5,827 nt of DNA from Alphaproteobacteria bacterium (GCA_002402225.1 NVVM01000006.1:23934-29760); one strand, 5' to 3'; counted from the stretch's first letter, positions 1-5,827 are shown. Numbers and translations: made by a program. The notes: generated by a model from the sequence alone, not told the origin.

Positions 1-18
1 ACTGTTTAAGGCAATAAT

Positions 19-63
19 TCGGCATAATGTCACTAAAGAAAAGTTATTTTGTCATTATGGCGA
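19..63. repeat. Imperfect inverted repeat across the decarboxylase stop codon
   Basis: Arms at 19-29 and 53-63 match as an inverted repeat at 10 of 11 positions, with a perfect CATAATG/CATTATG core and 23 bases between the arms. The structure spans the stop codon at 44-46. On the minus strand it is not followed by a run of T, so it does not look like an ordinary intrinsic terminator. It could fold at the 3' end of the decarboxylase mRNA or be chance. Confidence 0.3.
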
Positions 64-1459
64 TTTTTTTGATGATTTGCCACGCTTTGTCCATATGTCG
101 CTGCCGGGTTGCCGGTGCGCCGCTGACAAAACGGATGGCGTATTTTCCATTGATCCGCGTCTGGGTCAAATAAATTTCACCCGTATCATTTATGGCCTCA
201 AATATTCTTTCATTTAAAGCATCAAGTTGATTTTCGTCAAGCCCCTCTGGATGGTAACGGAAACAGAATAACGCCAGCGGATTTGGCGCGAGCAGTTCAA
301 AATCAGGCTCTTGCGTGATGCGTTCTGCCAGCTGATGGGTCATGTCAATATGCCGCCTGATATGTTCCTGCAACCCTGAAATCCCGTATGAGCGCAGGAC
401 AAACCAGAGCTTCAAGGCCCGAAAACGCCGTCCGAGCTGCGGGCCCCAATCCCGATAATTATTGACGAGGTCGCCTTCCCGGGTTTTAAGATATTCCGGC
501 AGAATTTCAAAAGTCTGTATCAGGGCGGCCTTGTCCCTGACATAAAAGGCCGAACAGTCAAATTGGGTCAGCAGCCATTTATGGGGGTTGAAAACAAAAC
601 TATCCACATGTTCGATACCTGTGATCATCCACCTGAATTCCGGCAAAATCAGCGCGCTTCCGGCCCAGGCGGCATCCACATGAAGCCAGACTCCGAATTT
701 TTTGCAAATCCTGCCAATGGCCTGCAAAGGATCAATGGCGGAAATGCTGGTGCTGCCCAATGTCGCAATGACGCAGGTTGGTTTATGTCCCGCGTCCAAA
801 TCCGCCTGAATGGCTTTCTCCAGGGCCTCTGGAATCATGGAGAAATTTTCGTCAAGGGGAATTTTCCGCAAATTATCAGACCCAAGCCCGATCATGCGAA
901 TGCCTTTGTCGGTTGAACTATGAACTTCGGCAGAGGCATAGCAGCAATGAAGGCCGGCCTCGCTCAGGCCGCGACGGTTGGTTTGAAAGTCATTAAGTTT
1001 TTCGCGCGCGATTAAAAAGGCAGACATCATGGCGGTGGAGGCCGTATCATGGATGACCCCGTGAAATTCTTTCGGCAGGCCAATGGCATCTTTCAGCCAG
1101 TCCATGACCCGCTCTTCCAATTCTGTCGCCGCGGGGGAGGTCTGCCAGCTCATACATTGGGCGGCCAGCGTGCTGGTCAACATTTCGGCCAATATAGACG
1201 GCGGGCTGGCGTTGGCCGGAAAATAAGCCATAAAGCTCGGATGTTGCCAATGGGTCATGCCGGGCATGATAATATCCTGAAAATCCTGAAATATATCATC
1301 CATTCCTTCAGGATCATTGGGGGCATGTTCGGGAAGCTGTGCCAGTATCTCTCCCGGGACTACTTTGGATTTTACCGGATAGCTTTCAATATTTTCCATA
1401 TAATCTGCCATCCAGTCGACAAATTTATGAGCATTTTTCCGGAAATCTTTCGGATCCAT
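44..1459 (-). CDS. Group II PLP-dependent decarboxylase, aromatic-L-amino-acid decarboxylase type
   Basis: Complete 471-residue cytosolic enzyme expected to remove the alpha-carboxyl group from an aromatic amino acid (Trp, Tyr, Phe or DOPA), giving an amine and CO2. The exact substrate cannot be read from sequence. Seen: an N-terminal segment (DFRKNAHKFVDWMADY) typical of the family, HWQHPSFMAYFPAN near residues 70-83, the PLP-stacking histidine H180 in EVHSS, the pyridine-nitrogen aspartate D262 in HVDAAWAG, and the Schiff-base lysine K294 in NPHKW. Tyr323 lies exactly 29 residues after the lysine, as Tyr332 follows Lys303 in human AADC. This favours a true decarboxylase over the Phe-containing aldehyde synthases. 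The LGRRFRALKLWFVLR block is also conserved. Length fits the family. The first Met starts the conserved N-terminus, with a modest GGAAAG ribosome site 8 bases upstream. The gene diverges from the PepSY operon. Family is certain; substrate is open. Confidence 0.95.
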   Translation of the reverse strand: MDPKDFRKNAHKFVDWMADYMENIESYPVKSKVVPGEILAQLPEHAPNDPEGMDDIFQDFQDIIMPGMTHWQHPSFMAYFPANASPPSILAEMLTSTLAAQCMSWQTSPAATELEERVMDWLKDAIGLPKEFHGVIHDTASTAMMSAFLIAREKLNDFQTNRRGLSEAGLHCCYASAEVHSSTDKGIRMIGLGSDNLRKIPLDENFSMIPEALEKAIQADLDAGHKPTCVIATLGSTSISAIDPLQAIGRICKKFGVWLHVDAAWAGSALILPEFRWMITGIEHVDSFVFNPHKWLLTQFDCSAFYVRDKAALIQTFEILPEYLKTREGDLVNNYRDWGPQLGRRFRALKLWFVLRSYGISGLQEHIRRHIDMTHQLAERITQEPDFELLAPNPLALFCFRYHPEGLDENQLDALNERIFEAINDTGEIYLTQTRINGKYAIRFVSGAPATRQRHMDKAWQIIKKIAIMTK

Positions 1460-1520
1460 AATATATTCTTTCCAATCACTTATATGGCGCAGCTGTGATA
1501 AGGGCTTTGTAAAATTATCG

Positions 1521-1597
1521 CATAAACATCTGATATAGAGTCAGGCAATGCCCATAAACTTTAGGTATATATGTTTGGTTTATGCCTCAGGTTTATA
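1521..1597. promoter_or_regulatory. Cluster of CATAAAC/GTTTATG heptamers in the divergent intergenic region
   Basis: CATAAAC occurs at 1521-1527 and 1553-1559. Its reverse complement GTTTATG occurs at 1578-1584, and a 6-of-7 copy (GTTTATA) at 1591-1597. The copies at 1553 and 1578 form a perfect 7-base inverted repeat separated by 18 bases. A second direct repeat, CTCAGGT, lies at 1586-1592 and 1604-1610. The cluster sits in the 212-base gap between two divergent genes, where an operator would be expected. No good sigma70 -35/-10 pair was found on either strand here, which would suit an activator-dependent promoter. Which protein binds, if any, is unknown; the LuxR-type regulator of the adjacent operon is a candidate by position only. 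Confidence 0.35.
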
Positions 1598-1660
1598 GCA
1601 ATTCTCAGGTCAGACATATATTTTAAGCTTACCAACTTCACAATTTATACAACAACATAT

Positions 1661-1664
1661 GAGG
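1661..1664 (+). promoter_or_regulatory. Ribosome binding site of the PepSY gene
   Basis: GAGG lies 7 bases before the ATG at 1672. It supports this ATG, which also begins directly at a signal peptide. Confidence 0.65.
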
Positions 1665-1671
1665 TCTTAAA

Positions 1672-1959
1672 ATGAATGTAAAATTAAAAACTATAGCCGC
1701 GCTGATAATGGTAAGTGCTTTATCAATTCCCGCGGTCGCATCCGGAAATAAATGTGCTGTTATCCAAAAACCTGGCCAAAAATCCAAATGGATGTCGAAA
1801 GACGTTATTACGCAATCCCTCACATCGCAGGGCTATAAGGTTAAAAAAATTGAAAAGGAAGACGGCTGTTATGAAGCCTATGTCAAGAAAGACGGTAAAA
1901 AATATGAAATATATTTAAACCCGATCACTGGCGCTGTGGTGAAAACAGAAGAAAAATAA
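1672..1959 (+). CDS. Small secreted PepSY-domain protein
   Basis: A 95-residue protein predicted to be exported to the periplasm. Residues 1-23 form a clear signal peptide: basic start (MNVKLK), hydrophobic core, and a likely cleavage after Ala-Val-Ala (residue 23). The mature part resembles the PepSY_2 type: a helix (about 42-53), then strands in GYKVKKIEKEDGCYEAYVKK and KYEIYLNPITGAVV. It is lysine-rich. Two cysteines, C28 just after the signal peptide and C66 in the conserved GCYE motif, may form a disulfide in the oxidising periplasm. PepSY domains are known as inhibitory or binding modules, and small ones often sit beside cytochrome b-type membrane proteins. It is the first gene of a probable operon, 74 bases before the cytochrome b561 start. 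A partner or regulatory role for that cytochrome is inference. Confidence 0.88.
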   Translation: MNVKLKTIAALIMVSALSIPAVASGNKCAVIQKPGQKSKWMSKDVITQSLTSQGYKVKKIEKEDGCYEAYVKKDGKKYEIYLNPITGAVVKTEEK

Positions 1960-1987
1960 GATGCTTTAACCTCTGTTCTTTTTAAAG

Positions 1988-2002
1988 CAAATTTTAAATT
2001 TG
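1988..2002. repeat. Perfect 15-base inverted repeat before the cytochrome gene
   Basis: CAAATTT (1988-1994), a single central T, and AAATTTG (1996-2002) form a perfect odd-length inverted repeat in the 74-base gap between the PepSY and cytochrome b561 genes. It ends 18 bases before the GAGGAG ribosome site. With one central base it cannot form a stable hairpin, so a protein-binding site is more likely than a terminator. AT-rich palindromes also arise by chance. Confidence 0.3.
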
Positions 2003-2020
2003 GCGTATGGCTATTTTAAT

Positions 2021-2026
2021 GAGGAG
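2021..2026 (+). promoter_or_regulatory. Ribosome binding site that fixes the cytochrome b561 start
   Basis: GAGGAG lies 7 bases before the ATG at 2034. The in-frame ATGs at 2007 and 2019 lie before or on this site and have no comparable Shine-Dalgarno sequence, so 2034 is the better start. Confidence 0.75.
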
Positions 2027-2033
2027 ACAAGAA

Positions 2034-2573
2034 ATGAAAGAAATTAAAGTGTGGGATCTGTTCATACGCCTTTTCCACTGGTCTATGGTGACGATCATCC
2101 TGATCAACTTCACTCTTTTTGATGAGGGGACGGTGCATGAAATTCTGGGTTATATATTGCTTGGTCTTTTAGCCTTAAGATTTATTTGGGGGTTTGTCGG
2201 ATCTGAACATGCCCGTTTCAAAGATTTTATGCCCAGCCCTGCAAAAATAAAGCAATATCTGAATGATATGAAGATGGGTAAAATGCCTTCCTTCATTGGC
2301 CATAACCCACTAGGGGCCGTGATGATATTCAATTTATACATAACTTTGTTGCTACTTAGCTTAACGGGGTATATGGCCATCACAGATCGTTTTTGGGGGG
2401 AAGAATGGGTCGAGGAAATTCATGAGTTTTTCGCCAATTATCTTTTATTCAGTGTGGCTCTTCATGTGGCGGGCATCATTTGGGTAAGCGTCAAATCAAA
2501 GGTGAATTTGATTTCTGCCATGTTTACTGGCATAAAGAAATTTCCTTCGGATAATCTGGATTATCATGGCTAA
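2034..2573 (+). CDS. Cytochrome b561 / Ni-Fe hydrogenase b-type cytochrome family membrane protein
   Basis: A 179-residue inner-membrane di-haem b cytochrome, expected to pass electrons between the quinone pool and a partner. Counting from Met at 2034, four hydrophobic segments are visible, at about residues 14-28, 34-55, 93-115 and 132-153. Candidate haem ligands are H15 (RLFHW), H35 (HEILGY), H130 (IHEFFAN) and H144 (ALHVAG), in the usual positions for this family. The GHNPLG motif at about 89-94, typical of the family, precedes the third helix. The polypeptide begins MKEIKVWDLFIRLFHW, the usual family start. No extra catalytic domain is fused. The gene follows the PepSY gene and its last 8 bases overlap the LuxR-type gene, so co-expression is likely. 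The electron donor and acceptor are unknown. Confidence 0.92.
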   Translation: MKEIKVWDLFIRLFHWSMVTIILINFTLFDEGTVHEILGYILLGLLALRFIWGFVGSEHARFKDFMPSPAKIKQYLNDMKMGKMPSFIGHNPLGAVMIFNLYITLLLLSLTGYMAITDRFWGEEWVEEIHEFFANYLLFSVALHVAGIIWVSVKSKVNLISAMFTGIKKFPSDNLDYHG

Positions 2574-3102
2574 TTTCTTTTCATTTTTACGCAGTCAGGG
2601 ACGGTATGACAAGTCCCAAAGACTAACTATTCTATGGATCGGAATGATATTATCCACGGTATGTACAGCATTCTTTGCGCTGGATGTTTTTGGGGACATT
2701 GTCCTTGGCCGGGATTTCCCCAATGAGAATATTCACAATATATTCGAGCTGTTTGTTGTGATATTATCATTGGGGGCGTTTATTTTTCATATTCGCGAGC
2801 TGAATCTTTTTTTCAAACATCATCATAAAATAAATGACCAGATGCGGGTGGCCTCCGGTGAATTTGCCGAGGTGATTGGGGCGCTGTTTGATGAATGGAA
2901 GCTTACGCCCGCCGAAAAAGATGTGGCTATTTTTTTAATTAAAGGCATGAGCTTCTCGGAGATAGCCCTTGCCCGAAAGGCAAAGGAAGGTACGGTAAAG
3001 GCACAAAGCAACGCGGTTTACCGCAAAGCAAATGTTAAGGGCCGCCACGAGTTATTGGCGTTGTTCCTTGATGAATTACTGTCGGATGTTTCTGTAAAAT
3101 AA
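2566..3102 (+). CDS. Membrane-anchored LuxR-type helix-turn-helix regulator
   Basis: A 178-residue protein with two probable transmembrane helices (about 21-46 and 57-76), a short charged linker (about 78-110), and a C-terminal LuxR/GerE-type DNA-binding domain (about 112-170). The HTH shows LTPAEKDVA at its start, GMSFSEIA in the scaffold region, and EGTVKAQSNAVYRKANV over the recognition helix, all in the family's expected order. No phosphoacceptor or autoinducer domain is present, so input must come through the membrane part. Tethering a DNA-binding domain to the inner membrane is unusual for LuxR proteins. The ATG overlaps the cytochrome stop by 8 bases and its own ribosome site is weak (GGA at 2558-2560), which suggests translational coupling. 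Control of its own operon or the divergent decarboxylase is plausible but inferred. Confidence 0.9.
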   Translation: MANFFSFLRSQGRYDKSQRLTILWIGMILSTVCTAFFALDVFGDIVLGRDFPNENIHNIFELFVVILSLGAFIFHIRELNLFFKHHHKINDQMRVASGEFAEVIGALFDEWKLTPAEKDVAIFLIKGMSFSEIALARKAKEGTVKAQSNAVYRKANVKGRHELLALFLDELLSDVSVK

Positions 3103-3104
3103 AA

Positions 3105-3122
3105 TTGGGACTTAAGTCACAA
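3105..3122 (-). terminator. Possible weak terminator of the TPR gene at the convergent junction
   Basis: The perfect palindrome GACTTAAGTC (3109-3118) extends to an 18-base inverted repeat with one mismatched pair (3105-3122), covering the stop codon of the minus-strand gene. Read on the minus strand it is followed by TTTTATTTT, as a rho-independent terminator would be. The stem is short (six pairs around a mismatch, four-base loop), so efficiency is doubtful. No matching T-run exists on the plus strand for the LuxR-type gene. Confidence 0.3.
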
Positions 3123-4710
3123 GCCCAGCGCCCCGCAAGCCATCAAGATATTTGATGAAATCCTCTTCGCGGCGAAACCATTTGCGGCATTCTTTTTCCG
3201 CATTTTTGGGAAATCCCGGATATAGCCTGAGCACATTTTCCCTTGAAATTTCCGCCTCCTTTTTATGCCCGAGTTTGGCATAGAGGATCGCCTGCAATGC
3301 ATGGGGCCAGAACCAGTCCGGCGTTTCGATGAAACGAACCTGTTCAATAGCCTTATGATAATCGCCGCGAATATAATGATCATGGCAGAGGGCAAAACGG
3401 CACCATCCGGGGTGCTGCGGGTTTAAATCCATGGCTTTTTTGACCAGTGACAGGCCTTCGTCCAATTTGCCAAGCAGGCAGAGATATACCCCGCTGTCGG
3501 CAAGAATGGCGGGACTATTGGGCGCGATACTCAAGCCCATGCGGATATTATCTTCGAATTTATCAATATGGCCCTTGTGAAAATTGATGATGGTCATGGC
3601 ATACCATGCGATGGAATATTTGGCGCTTAGCCCGATGGCTTTTTCGGCATATTTACGCGCAAGCTCCAGCGGATCTTTGGTGCGAACATTAAAACTGAAC
3701 CGATATTCATCAAGGGCGAGAAAAGCAAGCCCCGCCCAGGCATCCGGATAATTGGGATCAATTTTAACGGCTTCTTCCAGACTGTTTCGGGCTTTTAAAT
3801 GGGTTTTTGGTGATAATTCGAACAGATAATCATGAAGCAGAAGCATGCTCCGGTACGCTTCCATATATTCTGTGCTGCTGCGTTTCATGTCAACGGCACT
3901 GCGGCGCATGACAGCGCCGTATGTATCGCCAATGGTGGCGGCCACATGGGCGGCTATTTCATCCTGAACATCAATCAGATTTTCAGGATTCAGCTTGCGG
4001 TCATAATTTTCTGACCATACCACAGCGGCGGTGGCGGCATTGAGCAATTGGGCGGATACCCGCAAATTGTCCCCGGCGGTGCGAATGCTGCCTTCTAAAA
4101 TATAATGGGCCTCCCATTCCTCGGCAAGCCGCCGGATGTCAATGGCTTTGCCCTTATATTGGGATGTGGTGCGGCGCGATATCACATATAATGACGGGCT
4201 GAACGATAGGTGATTGATGATTTCCTCTGTAATGCCATCGCAGAAAATATCCTGTGATGGCGCGCCGCTGAGGTTTTCAAAAGGCAGGACGGCAATGGCA
4301 GGCCCGGTGGGCGGCGCGGCGGCGGCGGAAAATACGGGATCTTTTTTCGGCGGCGGCGAAGAAAGATCGCTCAGCTCAATTTTTGGCGCATAGCTTCCTT
4401 TGGGCAGAGAGATACTGATGGCCCGGGCGAAACCTTCTTCCATATAGTAATGTTCAAGAAGCCTTCTGAGCCTTCCGGCTTCGACGCGGACGATGGCATC
4501 ACTTTGCGGATCGAAAGTCTCATCCTTGTCAAAAACTTCAAGCCCGAGGCTATAGCCCTTGATCAGGTGACTGCGCCCTTCAAGATATTCTTCCACCACA
4601 TAGCGTAAAAACCGGTGAATACGGTTCTTGTTTTTGAATGTTTCACTCGCCAGAATATGATCAAGCTGTGCTGAAATCTTTTCCGGCGAAAGAGAAATAT
4701 CTGATGGCAT
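3112..4710 (-). CDS. Winged-helix-like / TolB-FlgO-like / TPR protein, putative regulator
   Basis: A 532-residue multidomain protein. Residues about 8-112 form a domain with the hallmarks NRIHRFLRYVVEEYLEG, GYSLGLEVFDKD, FDPQSDAIVRVEAGRLRRLL and ISLPKGSYAP. I know this arrangement from predicted regulators with TPR tails, and it looks winged-helix-like. An Ala/Pro-rich linker (about 113-137) follows. Residues about 138-265 match the TolB-N/FlgO-like domain found in TPR-linked adenylate cyclases (AVLPFENLSG, FCDGITEEII, YILEGSIR, QLLNAAT, VWSENYDR). Residues about 285-500 contain several TPR-like helical pairs (KARNSLEEAVKIDPNYPDAW, GLSLVKKAMDLNPQHPGW). No transmembrane helix or cyclase domain is seen, so it is probably cytosolic. 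The ribosome site is poor, but the N-terminus fits the family. It probably regulates transcription or acts as a scaffold; its target is unknown. Confidence 0.87.
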   Translation of the reverse strand: MPSDISLSPEKISAQLDHILASETFKNKNRIHRFLRYVVEEYLEGRSHLIKGYSLGLEVFDKDETFDPQSDAIVRVEAGRLRRLLEHYYMEEGFARAISISLPKGSYAPKIELSDLSSPPPKKDPVFSAAAAPPTGPAIAVLPFENLSGAPSQDIFCDGITEEIINHLSFSPSLYVISRRTTSQYKGKAIDIRRLAEEWEAHYILEGSIRTAGDNLRVSAQLLNAATAAVVWSENYDRKLNPENLIDVQDEIAAHVAATIGDTYGAVMRRSAVDMKRSSTEYMEAYRSMLLLHDYLFELSPKTHLKARNSLEEAVKIDPNYPDAWAGLAFLALDEYRFSFNVRTKDPLELARKYAEKAIGLSAKYSIAWYAMTIINFHKGHIDKFEDNIRMGLSIAPNSPAILADSGVYLCLLGKLDEGLSLVKKAMDLNPQHPGWCRFALCHDHYIRGDYHKAIEQVRFIETPDWFWPHALQAILYAKLGHKKEAEISRENVLRLYPGFPKNAEKECRKWFRREEDFIKYLDGLRGAGLVT

Positions 4711-4733
4711 GAATGGTTTCTAACTCAATTATC

Positions 4734-4763
4734 ATTATAGATACCATTATATGAATAATTATA
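4734..4763 (-). promoter_or_regulatory. Three tandem TATAAT boxes upstream of the TPR gene
   Basis: On the minus strand TATAAT occurs at 4763-4758, 4751-4746 and 4739-4734, each exactly 12 bases from the next, in the 81-base gap before the ATG at 4710. Each is a perfect sigma70 -10 hexamer, but none has a recognisable TTGACA-like -35 at 16-18 bases. They may be alternative -10 elements, or a phased repeat bound by a protein. The position supports a promoter for the TPR gene separate from the acyl-CoA dehydrogenase upstream. Confidence 0.45.
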
Positions 4764-4791
4764 GTGAGAATTAAAGGCCCATTTCGTTTTT

Positions 4792-5827
4792 TTACCTTTC
4801 AGTCATGGCGCGATTGATGATCATGCGCTGAATGTCGGAGGTGCCTTCGTAAATTTGGCAGACGCGGACATCGCGGTATATACGCTCCAGCGGGAAATCT
4901 TTCAAGTAGCCGTAGCCGCCCAAAGTCTGAAGGGCCGCCGAGCAAACTTCTTCGGCCATTTCGGAGGCAAATAATTTTGCCATGCAGGCCTCGGTCAAGC
5001 AGGGCTTGCCCTGATCCTTAAGGGCCGCGGCATTAAGCACCATGAGTCTTGCTGCTTCTAGTCTGGTGGCCATATCGGCGAGCCTGAAACCGACGGCCTG
5101 ATGCTGGATGATTTTTTTGCCGAAAGAGACGCGGTCATTGGCGTAAGAGATGGCGTGATCAAGGGCGGATTTGGCCATGCCGACACTTTGGGCGGCAATG
5201 CCAATGCGCCCGGTTTCCAGATTGGCCAATGCCACGCGGTAACCTTGATTTTCCGCGCCGAGCAGCATGTCATCAGTGACCTTCATATCTTCAAAAATCA
5301 AGCTGCAGGTGTCCGATGATTTCTGGCCGAGCTTTTCTTCAACGCTTGCCACCATATAGCCGGGCAGGTCGGTCGGCACCAAAAAGGCAGAGATACCTTT
5401 TTTGCCAAGATCAGGGTCGGTGACGGCAAAGATGATTGCCGCCCCGCCAATTTTGCCTGACGTGATAAATTGTTTGGTGCCGTTAATGACCCAGCCACCG
5501 TCAATTTTCCTGGCGCGGGTTTTCAGCATGCTGGCATCTGATCCGGCCTGAGGTTCGGTCAGGCAGAATGCGCCGATGATTTTCCCCTCTGCCAGTGGTT
5601 TCAGGTATTTTTCTTTTTGCGCGTCGCTGCCTTCTTGCAGGATCGCCGCGCAGACCGGCGCATTATTGACGCTCATGATCGTGCTGACGCCGCCGTCTCC
5701 GCCGGCAATTTCCATGAGGGCGAGGGCATAGGAGATATAATCTGTTTCGCTGCCGTTCCATTGTGCGGGGACGGTCATGCCCATCAGGCCAAGCCGGCCC
5801 ATATGATGCAGGACTTCCATAGGCAGT
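4792..5827 (-). CDS. Acyl-CoA dehydrogenase, N-terminus beyond the window
   Basis: A flavoenzyme that oxidises acyl-CoA to trans-2-enoyl-CoA and passes electrons to ETF in fatty-acid or branched-amino-acid breakdown. The frame stays open to the window edge, and roughly 35-45 N-terminal residues appear to be missing, since family members have about 380. The Met at 5820 lies within the conserved first helix domain, not at the true start. Seen: FCLTEPQAGSD (FAD/substrate loop), NGTKQFITSG, the second family signature around GGYGYLKDFP with its R and D, and RVSFGKKI with the FAD-contacting arginine region. The catalytic base is the glutamate in IYEGTSDIQR, the position used by short- and medium-chain enzymes and not by isovaleryl-CoA dehydrogenase. 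LETGRIGIAAQSVGMA is typical of proteobacterial short-chain-type enzymes. Chain-length preference is not resolved. It ends 81 bases before the TPR gene on the same strand. Confidence 0.95.
   Translation of the reverse strand, partial: LPMEVLHHMGRLGLMGMTVPAQWNGSETDYISYALALMEIAGGDGGVSTIMSVNNAPVCAAILQEGSDAQKEKYLKPLAEGKIIGAFCLTEPQAGSDASMLKTRARKIDGGWVINGTKQFITSGKIGGAAIIFAVTDPDLGKKGISAFLVPTDLPGYMVASVEEKLGQKSSDTCSLIFEDMKVTDDMLLGAENQGYRVALANLETGRIGIAAQSVGMAKSALDHAISYANDRVSFGKKIIQHQAVGFRLADMATRLEAARLMVLNAAALKDQGKPCLTEACMAKLFASEMAEEVCSAALQTLGGYGYLKDFPLERIYRDVRVCQIYEGTSDIQRMIINRAMTER

Noticed and set aside
1049..1498. 149-codon open frame on the plus strand, antisense to the decarboxylase 5' end
   Set aside because: It lies almost wholly opposite a well-conserved gene, its translation has no recognisable domain, and no ribosome site precedes it. 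The same holds for the plus-strand frame at 563-916.
1460..1671. Sigma70 promoters for the decarboxylase and PepSY genes
   Set aside because: Possible -10-like hexamers (for example TTATAC at 1645-1650, or GATAAT on the minus strand) lack a fitting -35 at 16-18 bases, so no specific promoter is claimed.
1638..1823. 61-codon minus-strand frame opposite the PepSY gene
   Set aside because: It overlaps a convincing signal-peptide gene with a good ribosome site and shows no family resemblance of its own.
2007..2033. Nine-residue N-terminal extension of the cytochrome b561 starting at 2007
   Set aside because: The GAGGAG site fits the ATG at 2034 and the family normally begins close to the first helix, as MKEIKVWDLF does.
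4311..4370. GGC-rich short repeats as a microsatellite or repeat element
   Set aside because: They encode the Ala/Pro-rich linker of the TPR protein in frame and are explained by its low-complexity composition.
4771..4791. Terminator after the acyl-CoA dehydrogenase (near-palindrome AAAGGCCCATTT)
   Set aside because: The possible stem is too short, has no loop, and is not followed by a T-run on the minus strand.
5820..5827. Met at 5820 as the true start of the acyl-CoA dehydrogenase
   Set aside because: The frame continues open upstream (Leu-Pro before the Met), and homologues have about 40 further residues before this helix.

Overview
The window looks like chromosomal DNA from a free-living Gram-negative bacterium, most likely an alphaproteobacterium of moderate GC. 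The acyl-CoA dehydrogenase, the membrane-anchored LuxR-type regulator and the small PepSY protein all resemble alphaproteobacterial versions as I remember them. This placement is by family resemblance only. No RNA gene, insertion sequence, CRISPR array or prophage gene is visible.

Layout: (1) Positions 44-1459, minus strand, hold a complete group II PLP-dependent decarboxylase of the aromatic-L-amino-acid type, with its active-site lysine and catalytic loop tyrosine both in place. (2) Positions 1460-1671 are a 212-base divergent intergenic region with repeated CATAAAC/GTTTATG heptamers and no clear sigma70 promoter. (3) Positions 1672-3102, plus strand, look like a three-gene operon: a secreted PepSY protein with two cysteines, a four-helix cytochrome b561, and a two-helix membrane-anchored LuxR-type HTH regulator whose start overlaps the cytochrome stop by 8 bases. 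(4) Positions 3112-4710, minus strand, converge on the operon with only 9 bases between stop codons. They encode a 532-residue protein with an N-terminal winged-helix-like domain, a TolB/FlgO-like domain and TPR repeats. (5) Its 81-base upstream gap holds three perfect TATAAT hexamers exactly 12 bases apart. (6) Positions 4792-5827, minus strand, hold an acyl-CoA dehydrogenase cut by the window edge.

The most interesting unit is the PepSY / cytochrome b561 / membrane LuxR operon. It suggests a compact redox-linked module in which a periplasmic domain, a haem-containing membrane electron carrier and a membrane-tethered DNA-binding protein work together. The link between the genes rests on their order, spacing and overlap; the sensing role is inference. 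The decarboxylase diverges from this operon and may share its control region. The TPR protein and the acyl-CoA dehydrogenase look like separate regulatory and fatty-acid/amino-acid catabolic functions.
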